From the IMG/VR virus record IMGVR_UViG_3300017963_000003, positions 62,001 through 126,000 of that record: a stretch of 64,000 nucleotides of DNA, one strand, 5' to 3'. Origin of the DNA: a virus. Both the position numbers and the translations under genes were made by a program. This document shows, piece by piece, positions 40,242-46,892 of this stretch. Numbering within the stretch: position 1 is the stretch's first letter; every line of letters begins with the position of its first letter. The notes under the pieces were generated by a model, which was not told the DNA's origin, searched no databases, and saw only the letters and a list, made by a program, of their open reading frames with translations.

Positions 40242-40844
40242 TCGATGCGAATTGTCCCACGGACCTTTCTGGGAAAGAATGAACCTTTCTCCGCTGCGCC
40301 ATCGACGCTCCTCCACGTCGAGAACATGTTCGAAGTGCTCGATCACAGTGGGGTTGTGTACCGCGCATAGAACTTGCGCCGAGATCTCTGCCAGCGAATA
40401 GAGCGCACCGATGAGCCGGTAGCAACTTCGGATACTCAACCCGATGTCAGGTTCGTCGAGAAGAACCACAGGAGAAGGCGACTGCCCGTCTCGGTTGAGG
40501 TCCCTCACGCTCTTCAGAACTCCCTCCAGGAGGAAGTTCATGGCCTGCCCGTGAGACATGAGCCGGGTAGAGAGGGCGACACGAGGAGCCGTAGAGAAGG
40601 CGTCCACGAACAGCGTCCGGGGGTTGTGGCGTTCGGCATCGTAGGCCAGTACCGGGCTAGGGTTCCGCATCTTCAGAAGCACCTCGGACCTCTTACCTTG
40701 CGAGGTCAACAAGATGGACTCCAGGAGGGTCGTCTTACCAGCGCCCTGATCCCCCACGAGGATGTTGATGCCGCTGCTGAGATCGAAATACGTACCCTTC
40801 TCGAAGCATCGAAACTCCTCGTCGAACACGACACGCTCGATCAT
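40236..40844 (-). CDS. ABC-type ATPase (small SMC/RecF-like), 202 aa
   Basis: ATG 40844 behind GGAGTACTGAG; the longer frame upstream is a shadow. Walker A is GDQGAGKT. The signature is SHGQ (ABC type, with His for the usual Gly) and Walker B is PVVLLDEPDIGLS. The length is a bare nucleotide-binding domain without a coiled-coil insert. Such proteins occur in DNA repair or phage-host conflict. It follows a LexA-like DNA-binding protein gene in the same operon. Confidence 0.8.
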   Translation of the reverse strand: MIERVVFDEEFRCFEKGTYFDLSSGINILVGDQGAGKTTLLESILLTSQGKRSEVLLKMRNPSPVLAYDAERHNPRTLFVDAFSTAPRVALSTRLMSHGQAMNFLLEGVLKSVRDLNRDGQSPSPVVLLDEPDIGLSIRSCYRLIGALYSLAEISAQVLCAVHNPTVIEHFEHVLDVEERRWRSGERFILSQKGPWDNSHRL

Positions 40845-40845
40845 C

Positions 40846-41253
40846 TCAGTACTCCAGCTCCATGATGTCCTCGATGTCGTTGATGACCTGGGCCGCACCT
40901 TCCAGCGGGGTTTCACACCGTTGGATGTCGGAAGCCACGCTCTCCGGAAACTCCTCGATGTACTCCATGATGCGCCGTAGGATCGTGTTGTCCAACCGGG
41001 AACGAAAAATTCCGTACTCGCGCTGGGCGGCCACTGTCATGAAGATCCCGCGTGCGCGTACCTTCCCGTCACGGCCACGGAGCCAACCTTTCCTACGGAG
41101 AGACTCCAGGTGGCAGCTGACTCCGTTGGTCGAGGTAATGCCCATCTCGGCACCGATCTCACGCAGAGAAGGGAAGACGCCGCCGTTCGCTTCGTAAAAG
41201 GACACCATGAAGTCCATGACGTCCTGCTGCCGGGGGCTCAACTTTTCGAGCAT
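40846..41253 (-). CDS. LexA-type winged-helix DNA-binding protein, 135 aa
   Basis: Start at MLEKLSPRQQDVM (ATG 41253), well after a shadow extension. The N-terminal 65 residues are LexA DNA-binding-domain-like (LSPRQQDVMDFMVSFYEANGG... SLREIGAEMGITSTNGVSCHLESLRRKGWL). The C-terminal half is helical and lacks the Ser-Lys protease domain. A likely regulator without self-cleavage. It is next to the ABC ATPase and overlaps the previous gene. Confidence 0.75.
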   Translation of the reverse strand: MLEKLSPRQQDVMDFMVSFYEANGGVFPSLREIGAEMGITSTNGVSCHLESLRRKGWLRGRDGKVRARGIFMTVAAQREYGIFRSRLDNTILRRIMEYIEEFPESVASDIQRCETPLEGAAQVINDIEDIMELEY

Positions 41254-41705
41254 CCCCCCTCGCGCTCTTCCTGTTTCTTCAGGAGCGCCTTCACCTTCTT
41301 CGCATGACGCCTCGAACCCTCTGCGCTCTTCTCCTGATGCTTTTCTCTGCATACCACCTTCTCCATCAGTCGGTCGTACTCAAATCTGCCCGGAAGCGTC
41401 CACGGGGTCAGCTCGCCTCTGAGGTAGATCGGCCATCCTATCTTGCTGATCAAGGGCTTCCGGAAGTCCTTGGCGATCAACGCGGGACGCCGTGTACCCG
41501 ATTTGGCCTCCGGGAGCGTGTATAGGAGGACTCGCGCGCTGGTTCTCTTGACGACCCTTCGTACACCTACAGCGAGGAGGTCCGCATCGAACGGGTTGTC
41601 CTTGTCTTCCCTCTTCCACCAGATTCCGCGTAACTTACGAGCGTAAATATTCATCTCCGCCCGTCGCAGCTCCGCTTTGGTCATGGCACCCATGCCGTGC
41701 TTCAT
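41238..41705 (-). CDS. Basic hypothetical protein, 155 aa
   Basis: Probably starts at ATG 41705 (MKHGMGAM, after AGGTACTGTATG-type context) or the ATG five codons on. Strongly basic, with beta-rich middle and a Lys/Arg-rich C-terminus. Overlaps both neighbours. No family recognised; may bind nucleic acid. Confidence 0.5.
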   Translation of the reverse strand: MKHGMGAMTKAELRRAEMNIYARKLRGIWWKREDKDNPFDADLLAVGVRRVVKRTSARVLLYTLPEAKSGTRRPALIAKDFRKPLISKIGWPIYLRGELTPWTLPGRFEYDRLMEKVVCREKHQEKSAEGSRRHAKKVKALLKKQEEREGGCSKS

Positions 41706-42430
41706 ACAGTACCTCTCCGAGAACAGAAATTCGAGAACGCCGTAGACGCCTCTGAGGGCTCAACCTCTGCCAGCGTAGACACGCGCCCCCAGCAATCCTC
41801 CAGCACCGACAGCTCTGAAGGGGCCGCATCGATCCTGTCGGGCGTGTTCAACGACGCATTGGCGTGCCAGTGCTCGTACATCTCCACCACCCTCTGCTGG
41901 AAAGGATCGGACTCGTACATCTCTGCCTGCTCCCCACGTCCACTTCTGCGAGCAGCCAGTACGTTCACGTCATCAACTGCCAAGTAGAGCCAGAGATGAG
42001 GCTCCAGTACTCTCGGATGGTCTACTCCGCGCTTTACATTCACACGCCACATTTCGTCGAGAAGTTGAGAAAACCTTTTCTCAGCGCCCTCCCGAGTCTC
42101 TGCGCTGGCACTCTGGTAGACAAGGGTGCTGGCGTAGTACCGATCACAGATCACGTGCTTTCCGGACTCCAGGGCAGGTTCGATCTCTTCACGAACGTGA
42201 TGCAGCCGATCCGCCATGAAGAGGTAGCTCATCTCTCTCCACGGCCACGGCTCATCGCTGTTCTTGAGCACTCCACGGATGAACGTCCCTATCGGTCCTG
42301 CCGAGGGCTCCCAGGTCCTGACCACAGACTCCCCGCCCAGACACGTCGTCAATAGAGTGTACAGATTGATCGCCTGTGTCGTCGTCCCTGCTCCGTCGGC
42401 CCCTTCGAGTACGATGAACTTCCCCCGCAT
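41702..42430 (-). CDS. tmk: Thymidylate kinase
   Basis: ATG 42430 follows AGTAGGAGGGGC. P-loop is GADGAGTTTQ, the substrate/lid region DRYYAS is present, and WEPSAGPIG matches the dTMP-binding segment. Phosphorylates dTMP to dTDP for phage DNA synthesis. 242 residues, slightly longer than bacterial enzymes (about 210), with an extended C-terminus. No partner dTMP-synthesising enzyme is seen in the window. Confidence 0.88.
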   Translation of the reverse strand: MRGKFIVLEGADGAGTTTQAINLYTLLTTCLGGESVVRTWEPSAGPIGTFIRGVLKNSDEPWPWREMSYLFMADRLHHVREEIEPALESGKHVICDRYYASTLVYQSASAETREGAEKRFSQLLDEMWRVNVKRGVDHPRVLEPHLWLYLAVDDVNVLAARRSGRGEQAEMYESDPFQQRVVEMYEHWHANASLNTPDRIDAAPSELSVLEDCWGRVSTLAEVEPSEASTAFSNFCSRRGTV

Positions 42431-42440
42431 GATGCCCCTC

Positions 42441-42827
42441 CTACTTGGTCAAGTCAGTCTGCGCGGTTCGCAGAATCCTCCTGAAGTTGCTCTTCTCCAG
42501 TTTCGCAAACTTTGCGGCTTCGTTGACGCTCCCGAACCGGGCGATCAACGAAGAGCAGTACACGAGCTGGAACTGCCGAACGTTCCTCATCCGGGCCTTC
42601 TTATAGGGAAGCCCCAGAGGCACGTCTATGGGTACAGAAGAGAACACCTGGTCCACACCCTCGTCAACCGCGCGAACGGCCTCCTGGAGAGCCTGGCGGG
42701 CCTTCTCGATGGCTAGAGCCTCCCCCTTCGTGCAGCCGTCCTCCTCTGTAACGTTGGCCTCCGTCCACAAGGCCTGCGTCTGCTCTTCCAGTTCCTTCAA
42801 GTGCTCCAGTATCTCTGCCCTAGTCAC
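42441..42827 (-). CDS. Fis-type helix-turn-helix protein, 128 aa
   Basis: Start GTG 42827 behind GAGGAGGAAGAC; the longer frame covers a neighbouring gene. N-terminal coiled coil, and a C-terminal segment (GSVNEAAKFAKLEKSNFRRIL) like Fis-family HTH helices. Likely DNA-binding regulator. Overlaps the previous stop. Confidence 0.6.
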   Translation of the reverse strand: MTRAEILEHLKELEEQTQALWTEANVTEEDGCTKGEALAIEKARQALQEAVRAVDEGVDQVFSSVPIDVPLGLPYKKARMRNVRQFQLVYCSSLIARFGSVNEAAKFAKLEKSNFRRILRTAQTDLTK

Positions 42828-43185
42828 TGTCTTCCTCCTCGCCAATGTTTTCCAACTTCGCAGCGTCGTTCCACCCAACGCCGAATCTCTGATATTTTGG
42901 GGGATCAACAGCGTTCCCCTCAGAATCGTACCAAACACCGTCAGACTCGATGCACACCCCAGACACCGCAAACACCGTCCTTTCCAGCTCAACCGCGTCA
43001 GATGACACAACCCAAGACGTCTGCCCCCAAGAAGTCGAAGCAGCCCCTGACGTTCCCCTCAGAGGCCACATCAGTTCCTCGTCCCAGAGAGCCTTACACG
43101 AGAGAGAACACGCGTGACGATTGTCGTTGGTCAGATGGAGACTGCCAGCATCAAACACTCGCCTGCACTGCACGCACTGATACAT
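42820..43185 (-). CDS. Zinc-knuckle protein, 121 aa
   Basis: Begins MYQCVQCRRVFDAG..., with a second pair CSLSC at about residue 28: a treble-clef-like metal site (TRASH/HNH-like style). C-terminus acidic. Unknown role. Confidence 0.6.
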   Translation of the reverse strand: MYQCVQCRRVFDAGSLHLTNDNRHACSLSCKALWDEELMWPLRGTSGAASTSWGQTSWVVSSDAVELERTVFAVSGVCIESDGVWYDSEGNAVDPPKYQRFGVGWNDAAKLENIGEEEDSD

Positions 43186-43194
43186 CAGCTCTCC

Positions 43195-43779
43195 TTACTC
43201 ACCGCGTGCCAAGGTAGGGGTGAGGTGATCCCGACAAGGCTTGAATAAAAAGGTCCTCCCGCACTTCTCGCAAAGAGCTTTTCCCGTGGAGACAGCGGTT
43301 AGCGGGAAGTGATTGCACGTCTGGCAAGTCAAACCGAGCGCCTGCAAAGTCTGCCCAAGGTCGAGATCGTCAAAAGAAACCGCCTGCACTACAACCGTGA
43401 AAGACCCATGCAGCTCCGCTGCGTTCCTGTTGACCTGGAAATCGGTGTGTAGCGACTTGACGGAACCTTGCACTTTCCCAACGCCCGGTACCGAGATAAT
43501 GACCCCCGTGTAGCCCTTACCCCAGAGTTCACGAATGAAGTCCCCCATAGGACCGTCGTAGGAACGGTCCACTACGCCGGAATTCATGACCACTACTACT
43601 TCGGGACCTCCGTCTGGAGGGTCGGGCTTCTTCGAGAGCTTTGACCGAACTTCTGCGATCCACTCACGCGTGATCTCCGGTTCGCTGCTTCCAGAATGAA
43701 TCTTGTAGTGTTCATCGCTAGAGTACAGGGCTCCCTCTTTCGGGTACTCGTCTTGTTTGAACCTGACCTCGATTGTCAC
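43195..43779 (-). CDS. Protein with C-terminal zinc ribbon, 194 aa
   Basis: N-terminal beta/alpha domain, then GLTCQTCNHF... ALCEKCGRTF, two CxxC pairs forming a zinc ribbon. Starts within the previous gene's stop (ATGA). No family recognised beyond the ribbon. Confidence 0.6.
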   Translation of the reverse strand: MTIEVRFKQDEYPKEGALYSSDEHYKIHSGSSEPEITREWIAEVRSKLSKKPDPPDGGPEVVVVMNSGVVDRSYDGPMGDFIRELWGKGYTGVIISVPGVGKVQGSVKSLHTDFQVNRNAAELHGSFTVVVQAVSFDDLDLGQTLQALGLTCQTCNHFPLTAVSTGKALCEKCGRTFLFKPCRDHLTPTLARGE

Positions 43780-44195
43780 AGCTCCCCATCTCCTCCCTCA
43801 GGTGTTGTCGAGTCTACCCACCTGTCTTGCATGTTGAATCGCTCTTCGTATCTCGGACCCATCTGTTTGAGCAGGGACTTCTCGTCCTCCAGCTCTTCGG
43901 ATGTCGGAACGTGGCCGACCACTCGATAAGTGTTCAAGCTCGCACAGCAGCCTTCACCCACACCCAGCACGTTCACGACGTGAGTGAGTTCCTTACCCTT
44001 GGTGTGGAGTACAAAACCACAGCGCCAGCGTTCTCCGTCCCACTCCAGAGACGGACAGCCACCTTGCTCCTGCCAGATGATCTCTGCGTTGAAACCACTG
44101 AGTTCGATCTTGGCCACTTCCCAGTACGTGTCCATGATCAAATTGCAGGGAGCTTTCCTGCAACAGTAGCCGCACCCTATACAGTCCCTGGGCAT
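43776..44195 (-). CDS. YkgJ-family CxxCxxCC metal-chelating protein, 139 aa
   Basis: Starts DCIGCGYCCRKAPC (Cys 5, 8, 11, 12, 17), the signature of YkgJ/Fe-S- or zinc-chelating proteins, with further Cys near residues 46, 59 and 83. Metal-dependent function is unknown in this family. Member of the 44.5-40.2 kb operon. Confidence 0.72.
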   Translation of the reverse strand: MPRDCIGCGYCCRKAPCNLIMDTYWEVAKIELSGFNAEIIWQEQGGCPSLEWDGERWRCGFVLHTKGKELTHVVNVLGVGEGCCASLNTYRVVGHVPTSEELEDEKSLLKQMGPRYEERFNMQDRWVDSTTPEGGDGEL

Positions 44196-44315
44196 CTACG
44201 CCACCTTGCGGCTGCTCCGCTTTTTCTTGTCGCGGGATTTCACGTAGAAGTCCTCGTAGCAGGTGTTGAAGACGTCCATGATGAACTCCCCAACCGAACC
44301 GAACCGAACCCCCAC
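44196..44315 (-). CDS. Small protein in -1 frame of the HTH gene, 39 aa
   Basis: Reads GVRFGSVGEFIMDVFNTC... and ends in a Lys/Arg-rich tail. GTG 44315 or ATG 44279 could start it, but neither has a good ribosome site. It lies in the -1 frame of the HTH gene, whose own C-terminal residues look like non-native repetitive sequence, so the two may form one protein by frameshift (see findings). Confidence 0.45.
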   Translation of the reverse strand: MGVRFGSVGEFIMDVFNTCYEDFYVKSRDKKKRSSRKVA

Positions 44316-44500
44316 CTCTCAGACTCTTCTTCTACCCACAACAGCTCTTCCGAGCTGAGGCAGACCTTGACGAACCTCGTGAGATAACTCACGTGCCACG
44401 GCAGAAGTCCTAGACGAAATGCCGTCTCGTCGATGGTACGTCCTTGAGAGCGTAGGTGAATCATGTCTGCGATACGCTCCAAACCTCGTGCGGTCTTCAT
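44240..44500 (-). CDS. Helix-turn-helix regulator, 86 aa
   Basis: ATG 44500 follows GGGAGGTGCTAGTG in the conserved early leader. The segment GRTIDETAFRLGLLPWHVSYLTRF is an HTH. The last ~24 residues (after WVEEESER) are Ser/Thr/Arg-rich and look frame-shifted. First gene of the operon, likely an early regulator. Confidence 0.6.
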   Translation of the reverse strand: MKTARGLERIADMIHLRSQGRTIDETAFRLGLLPWHVSYLTRFVKVCLSSEELLWVEEESERWGFGSVRLGSSSWTSSTPATRTST

Positions 44501-44540
44501 CACTAGCACCTCCCGTACAGAAACCCGTACAACTCTAACA

Positions 44541-44570
44541 CCTATAGCATAGGTGCAGAGGGGGTGTCAA
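44541..44570 (-). promoter_or_regulatory. Early sigma-70 promoter with conserved leader
   Basis: TTGACA, 18 nt, TATAGG (or 17 nt, CTATAG) on the minus strand, followed by GTTGTACGGG and GTACGGGAGG before the HTH gene. One of five related early promoters. Confidence 0.75.
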
Positions 44571-44644
44571 GTTTTTCCCCATGACGTTCGTCTTTGTACA
44601 TTTACGTAGTCTTGTCAATAGAGCGCAGATTCACCACTTTTTTC

Positions 44645-44673
44645 TTGACAGCAGCTCCGGGAAGCCCCATATT
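44645..44673 (+). promoter_or_regulatory. Promoter for the tRNA cluster
   Basis: TTGACA and CATATT separated by 17 nt on the plus strand, about 90 nt upstream of the first tRNA and divergent from the early promoter at 44541. Confidence 0.6.
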
Positions 44674-44763
44674 GGCACACTGCGACGGTGAGAACGATGA
44701 AGAGAAACTACCAGATGCGACCTTGCCCATCCCCTACGGCGCCCCGAGAGGGGCGATCCGTAT

Positions 44764-44837
44764 CCGGGTGTGGCGCAGTCTGGCAGCGCACTTGATTCGG
44801 GATCAAGGGGTCGGGAGTTCGAATCTCCCCGCCCGGA
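44764..44837 (+). tRNA. tRNA-Pro (CGG)
   Basis: Acceptor CCGGGTG/CGCCCGG, anticodon loop TTCGGGA with CGG, T-loop TTCGAAT, A73. CCA is not encoded. Confidence 0.88.
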
Positions 44838-44854
44838 CAGATGGAGAGAGAACG

Positions 44855-44980
44855 ATGAAACGCAAGAGACGAGAAACAGTCATGCCAACCATCACTCCCG
44901 CCGCCACGGCTCCCCGCCGGTGGTGCCTCTCCTCGTTTACCCAGCTATCCCAACATCTCTATTTGAATTCGAGTCTGTAG
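44855..44980 (+). CDS. Possible plus-strand small basic peptide, 41 aa
   Basis: ATG 44855 follows GGAGAGAGAACG. Lys/Arg-rich start. A similar GAGAACGATGAA segment occurs at 44691, upstream of the first tRNA. It lies between tRNAs, so it may be just spacer. Weak support. Confidence 0.2.
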   Translation: MKRKRRETVMPTITPAATAPRRWCLSSFTQLSQHLYLNSSL

Positions 44981-45004
44981 GCCTAGTTTAGGCCCGCAGA
45001 GCTT

Positions 45005-45091
45005 GGAGTCGTAGCCTCAACGGTAAGGCCCCGCCCCGGAACGGCGTGTGCACGGTCTCCCGTGGTCCAGGTTCGAATCCTGGCGGCTCCG
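45005..45091 (+). tRNA. tRNA-Ser (GGA)
   Basis: Acceptor GGAGTCG/CGGCTCC, long variable arm (CACGG/CCGTG stem), G73. Anticodon loop CCGGAAC gives GGA, but position 33 would be C instead of the universal U, so the anticodon is less certain. Confidence 0.7.
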
Positions 45092-45123
45092 CTCGAATTG
45101 TTGTGAAGGAATAAGCAGCAACG

Positions 45124-45166
45124 CTGTTTGCTGCTCGTAGATCTTTGAAAATTGAGCAGCAAACAG
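45124..45166. repeat. 13-bp inverted repeat 5' of tRNA-Ser(CGA)
   Basis: CTGTTTGCTGCTC and its complement GAGCAGCAAACAG flank AGATCTTTGAAAATT-like sequence. The loop resembles the CTTTGAAAA segments of bacterial rRNA spacers. Probably a processing stem. Confidence 0.65.
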
Positions 45167-45257
45167 GAGGGATGGCTGAAATGGCAATAGCGGCGGTCTC
45201 GAAAATCGCAGCCCACGGCGTCGTACCGTGGTGGGGGTTCGAATCCCTCTCCCTCCT
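45166..45257 (+). tRNA. tRNA-Ser (CGA)
   Basis: Acceptor GGAGGGA/TCCCTCC, anticodon loop CTCGAAA, long variable arm. Position 73 is T, unusual for Ser. No encoded CCA. Confidence 0.82.
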
Positions 45258-45259
45258 CT

Positions 45260-45336
45260 GTGGCCGTAGCTCAAAGTTTGGATAGAGCCCCGGATTGTGG
45301 CTCCGGGGGTTGCGGGTTCGAGTCCCGTCGGTCACT
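45260..45336 (+). tRNA. tRNA-His (GTG)
   Basis: Acceptor GTGGCCG/CGGTCAC, anticodon loop TTGTGGC. Followed by TCCA, so CCA is encoded. No G at -1 in the DNA, and C73 is absent, both unusual for His. Confidence 0.8.
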
Positions 45337-45340
45337 CCAG

Positions 45341-45412
45341 AGGGCTGTAGTTCAGTTGGAAGAACATCGGGATTTGACCCCGACGACCACGGTTCAAGTC
45401 CGTGCAGCCCTT
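45341..45412 (+). tRNA. tRNA-Gln (TTG)
   Basis: Acceptor AGGGCTG/CAGCCCT, anticodon loop ATTTGAC, stem TCGGG/CCCGA. T at the discriminator. Confidence 0.82.
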
Positions 45413-45415
45413 CAG

Positions 45416-45488
45416 GTCTCGGTAGCTGAGTTGGTTCAAGCGCTGGGCTGCAACCCCGGAGACACCCGTTCAAGTCGGGTCCGAGACT
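45416..45488 (+). tRNA. tRNA-Cys (GCA)
   Basis: Acceptor GTCTCGG/CCGAGAC, anticodon loop CTGCAAC, T73 as expected for Cys, followed by encoded CCA. Confidence 0.88.
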
Positions 45489-45492
45489 CCAC

Positions 45493-45577
45493 GGAAGGAT
45501 GGCTGAGAGGTAAAGCAGCGGGTTGCTAACCCGTGGTCGTCCGCCAGGACGCGGAGGTTCGATCCCTCCTCCTTCCG
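45493..45577 (+). tRNA. tRNA-Ser (GCT)
   Basis: Acceptor GGAAGGA/TCCTTCC, anticodon loop TTGCTAA, long variable arm, G73 as expected for Ser. Confidence 0.88.
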
Positions 45578-45582
45578 CAAAC

Positions 45583-45656
45583 GGGTGGGTAGCTTGAACT
45601 GGTAGAGCACCGGACTCCAAATCCGGAAGGTCCAGGTTCGAATCCTGGCTCACCTG
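45583..45656 (+). tRNA. tRNA-Trp (CCA)
   Basis: Anticodon stem CCGGA/TCCGG with loop CTCCAAA, T-arm CCAGG/CCTGG, G73. The first acceptor pair is G-T. Confidence 0.85.
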
Positions 45657-45661
45657 CTGAT

Positions 45662-45737
45662 GCGTCCGTAGGCTAATTGGCAAAGTCGCCTCGCTCAAAA
45701 TGAGGGTCAACTCTCGGTTCGAGTCCGAGCGGACGCA
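45662..45737 (+). tRNA. tRNA-Leu (CAA), short variable loop
   Basis: Acceptor GCGTCCG/CGGACGC, anticodon loop CTCAAAA, A73. The variable region is about 7 nt, not the long class II arm of normal Leu tRNAs. D-arm begins GGCTAATTGGCAAAGTC. Confidence 0.72.
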
Positions 45738-45741
45738 CAAA

Positions 45742-45814
45742 GGACGGATAGCTCAGTTGGTAGAGCGGTGGCTTGTTAAGCCAAGGCGCGGGGGTTCGAG
45801 TCCCTCTCCGTCCG
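45742..45814 (+). tRNA. tRNA-Asn (GTT)
   Basis: Acceptor GGACGGA/TCCGTCC, canonical D-arm GCTCAGTTGGTAGAGC, anticodon loop TTGTTAA, G73. Confidence 0.9.
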
Positions 45815-45819
45815 CAGTT

Positions 45820-45892
45820 GCGCGTGTAGGCCAACGGAAGAGTCGCCAGGTTCAGAACCTGGATGTTGGAGGTTCGAATCCTCTCACGCGCA
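45820..45892 (+). tRNA. tRNA-Leu (CAG), short variable loop
   Basis: Acceptor GCGCGTG/CACGCGC, anticodon loop TTCAGAA, A73, 5-nt variable region. D-arm GGCCAACGGAAGAGTC has only a three-pair stem, as in the other two Leu genes. Confidence 0.72.
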
Positions 45893-45897
45893 CCGTT

Positions 45898-45969
45898 GGG
45901 TAGGTAACTCAGTAGGTAGAGTGCCGGCCTGAAAAGCCGGATGCGGCGGTTCGATTCCGCCCCTGCTCA
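45898..45969 (+). tRNA. tRNA-Phe (GAA)
   Basis: Anticodon stem CCGGC/GCCGG with loop CTGAAAA, D-arm ACTC/GAGT, A73. The acceptor GGGTAGG/CCTGCTC contains two G-T pairs. Confidence 0.85.
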
Positions 45970-45973
45970 CTAT

Positions 45974-46046
45974 GCCCGTGTAGGCCAACGGCAGAGTCGC
46001 TGGATCGAGGGTCCAGAGGTTGGTGGTTCGAATCCACTCACGGGCA
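45974..46046 (+). tRNA. tRNA-Leu (GAG), short variable loop
   Basis: Acceptor GCCCGTG/CACGGGC, anticodon loop TCGAGGG (C at position 33), A73, 5-nt variable region. Same D-arm as Leu(CAG), so the pair is probably a duplication. Confidence 0.68.
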
Positions 46047-46050
46047 TTCT

Positions 46051-46137
46051 GGGAGCCGTCATAAGGCAGGCTGGGCCTACGGAGCGCTGTAAACGCTCTC
46101 CTCCACGAGGCACGTGGTTCGATTCCACCGGCTCCCA
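46051..46137 (+). tRNA. tRNA-Tyr (GTA)
   Basis: Acceptor GGGAGCC/GGCTCCC, anticodon loop CTGTAAA, long variable arm, A73. Last gene of the plus-strand cluster. Confidence 0.88.
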
Positions 46138-46144
46138 CCGCACG

Positions 46145-46315
46145 TCAAACCTCTACAACTACTTCGGGGTTCATCACTAGGATGCATTCGACGTCCCATC
46201 CGTACAAGTCTGGAGGTACGTCGTCACCTTCGCTGCCGTGCTGACGAGCATTACCGAATCGCGTGAGCCATTGACCTTCTTCGGTGAGGTAGATAACGTC
46301 CCAGAACTCTCGCAT
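46145..46315 (-). CDS. Small hypothetical protein, 56 aa
   Basis: ATG 46315 is the first in-frame start after the previous stop, although its ribosome site is weak. Aromatic, acidic protein (MREFWDVIYLTEEGQW...), ending beside the tRNA cluster. No family recognised. Confidence 0.45.
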   Translation of the reverse strand: MREFWDVIYLTEEGQWLTRFGNARQHGSEGDDVPPDLYGWDVECILVMNPEVVVEV

Positions 46316-46355
46316 CCGCTCGAAGTCTATGAAAACGTGACGAGGGAGAACCCTG

Positions 46356-46664
46356 TCACTCCTGGAGGGGGTAAGCTCGGATCAGCGCCAAGAGATCTGT
46401 GTACCTGTGAACGGTCTTGACCCTACAGTGCGGGCAGAGCAGAAAGTCAAAATACTCCTCTAGGTCCTCTATGTGGAATTCTTCCTCTTCGCACCACTCC
46501 CTCCAAGGGTCCCTTTTCCTACCACGATCATCCTGATAGATCGGACCAGCCCAGAGACCACCAGAAGGCTTGCAGAACCTACGATTGGCTACCTCGTTGT
46601 ACTTCTGCATATCGAAACACGGAGAACCGTAGTGGCGGTATATGGTGCTCGGAGGGAGACGCAT
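46356..46664 (-). CDS. Small Cys/Trp-rich protein, 102 aa
   Basis: Charged protein with a central WREWCEEEEF and a CPHC pair near the C-terminus. No family recognised. The upstream gene's stop sits directly before this start. Confidence 0.55.
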   Translation of the reverse strand: MRLPPSTIYRHYGSPCFDMQKYNEVANRRFCKPSGGLWAGPIYQDDRGRKRDPWREWCEEEEFHIEDLEEYFDFLLCPHCRVKTVHRYTDLLALIRAYPLQE

Positions 46665-46892
46665 TCAAGGGGTCTCCGCCGAATGGACTATGAGCAACTG
46701 TAGACGGTGCGCCCCGTCCACGTAGGCCTTCCCGCTCGCATTCGCTTCCTCCGGGTAATGGATCTCGTGCCGAATTCCAGTAACACAGTCCCTGAAGTGC
46801 TCCTCTCCGTCGTGATACCCAACGACTTCGATCTTGAGATCGGGCGGCAGAACCTTGAGCACCTTCAACAGTTCATCAACCCTCAACGCCAT
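46665..46892 (-). CDS. Small phage protein, 75 aa (paralogue of 62366 gene)
   Basis: ATG 46892 follows GGAGGGTGGAG. N-terminus LRVDELLKVLKVLPPDLKIEVVG matches the style of the gene at 62366 (MKVKELIEVLRQVDPELPVV), a common phage hypothetical family with a helix and beta meander. Confidence 0.6.
   Translation of the reverse strand: MALRVDELLKVLKVLPPDLKIEVVGYHDGEEHFRDCVTGIRHEIHYPEEANASGKAYVDGAHRLQLLIVHSAETP

Noticed and set aside
44983-45740. 250-codon minus-strand ORF over the tRNA cluster
   Set aside because: Fully antisense to six tRNA genes; residues such as SNRE and GGIEPPRP are typical tRNA-antisense artefacts.
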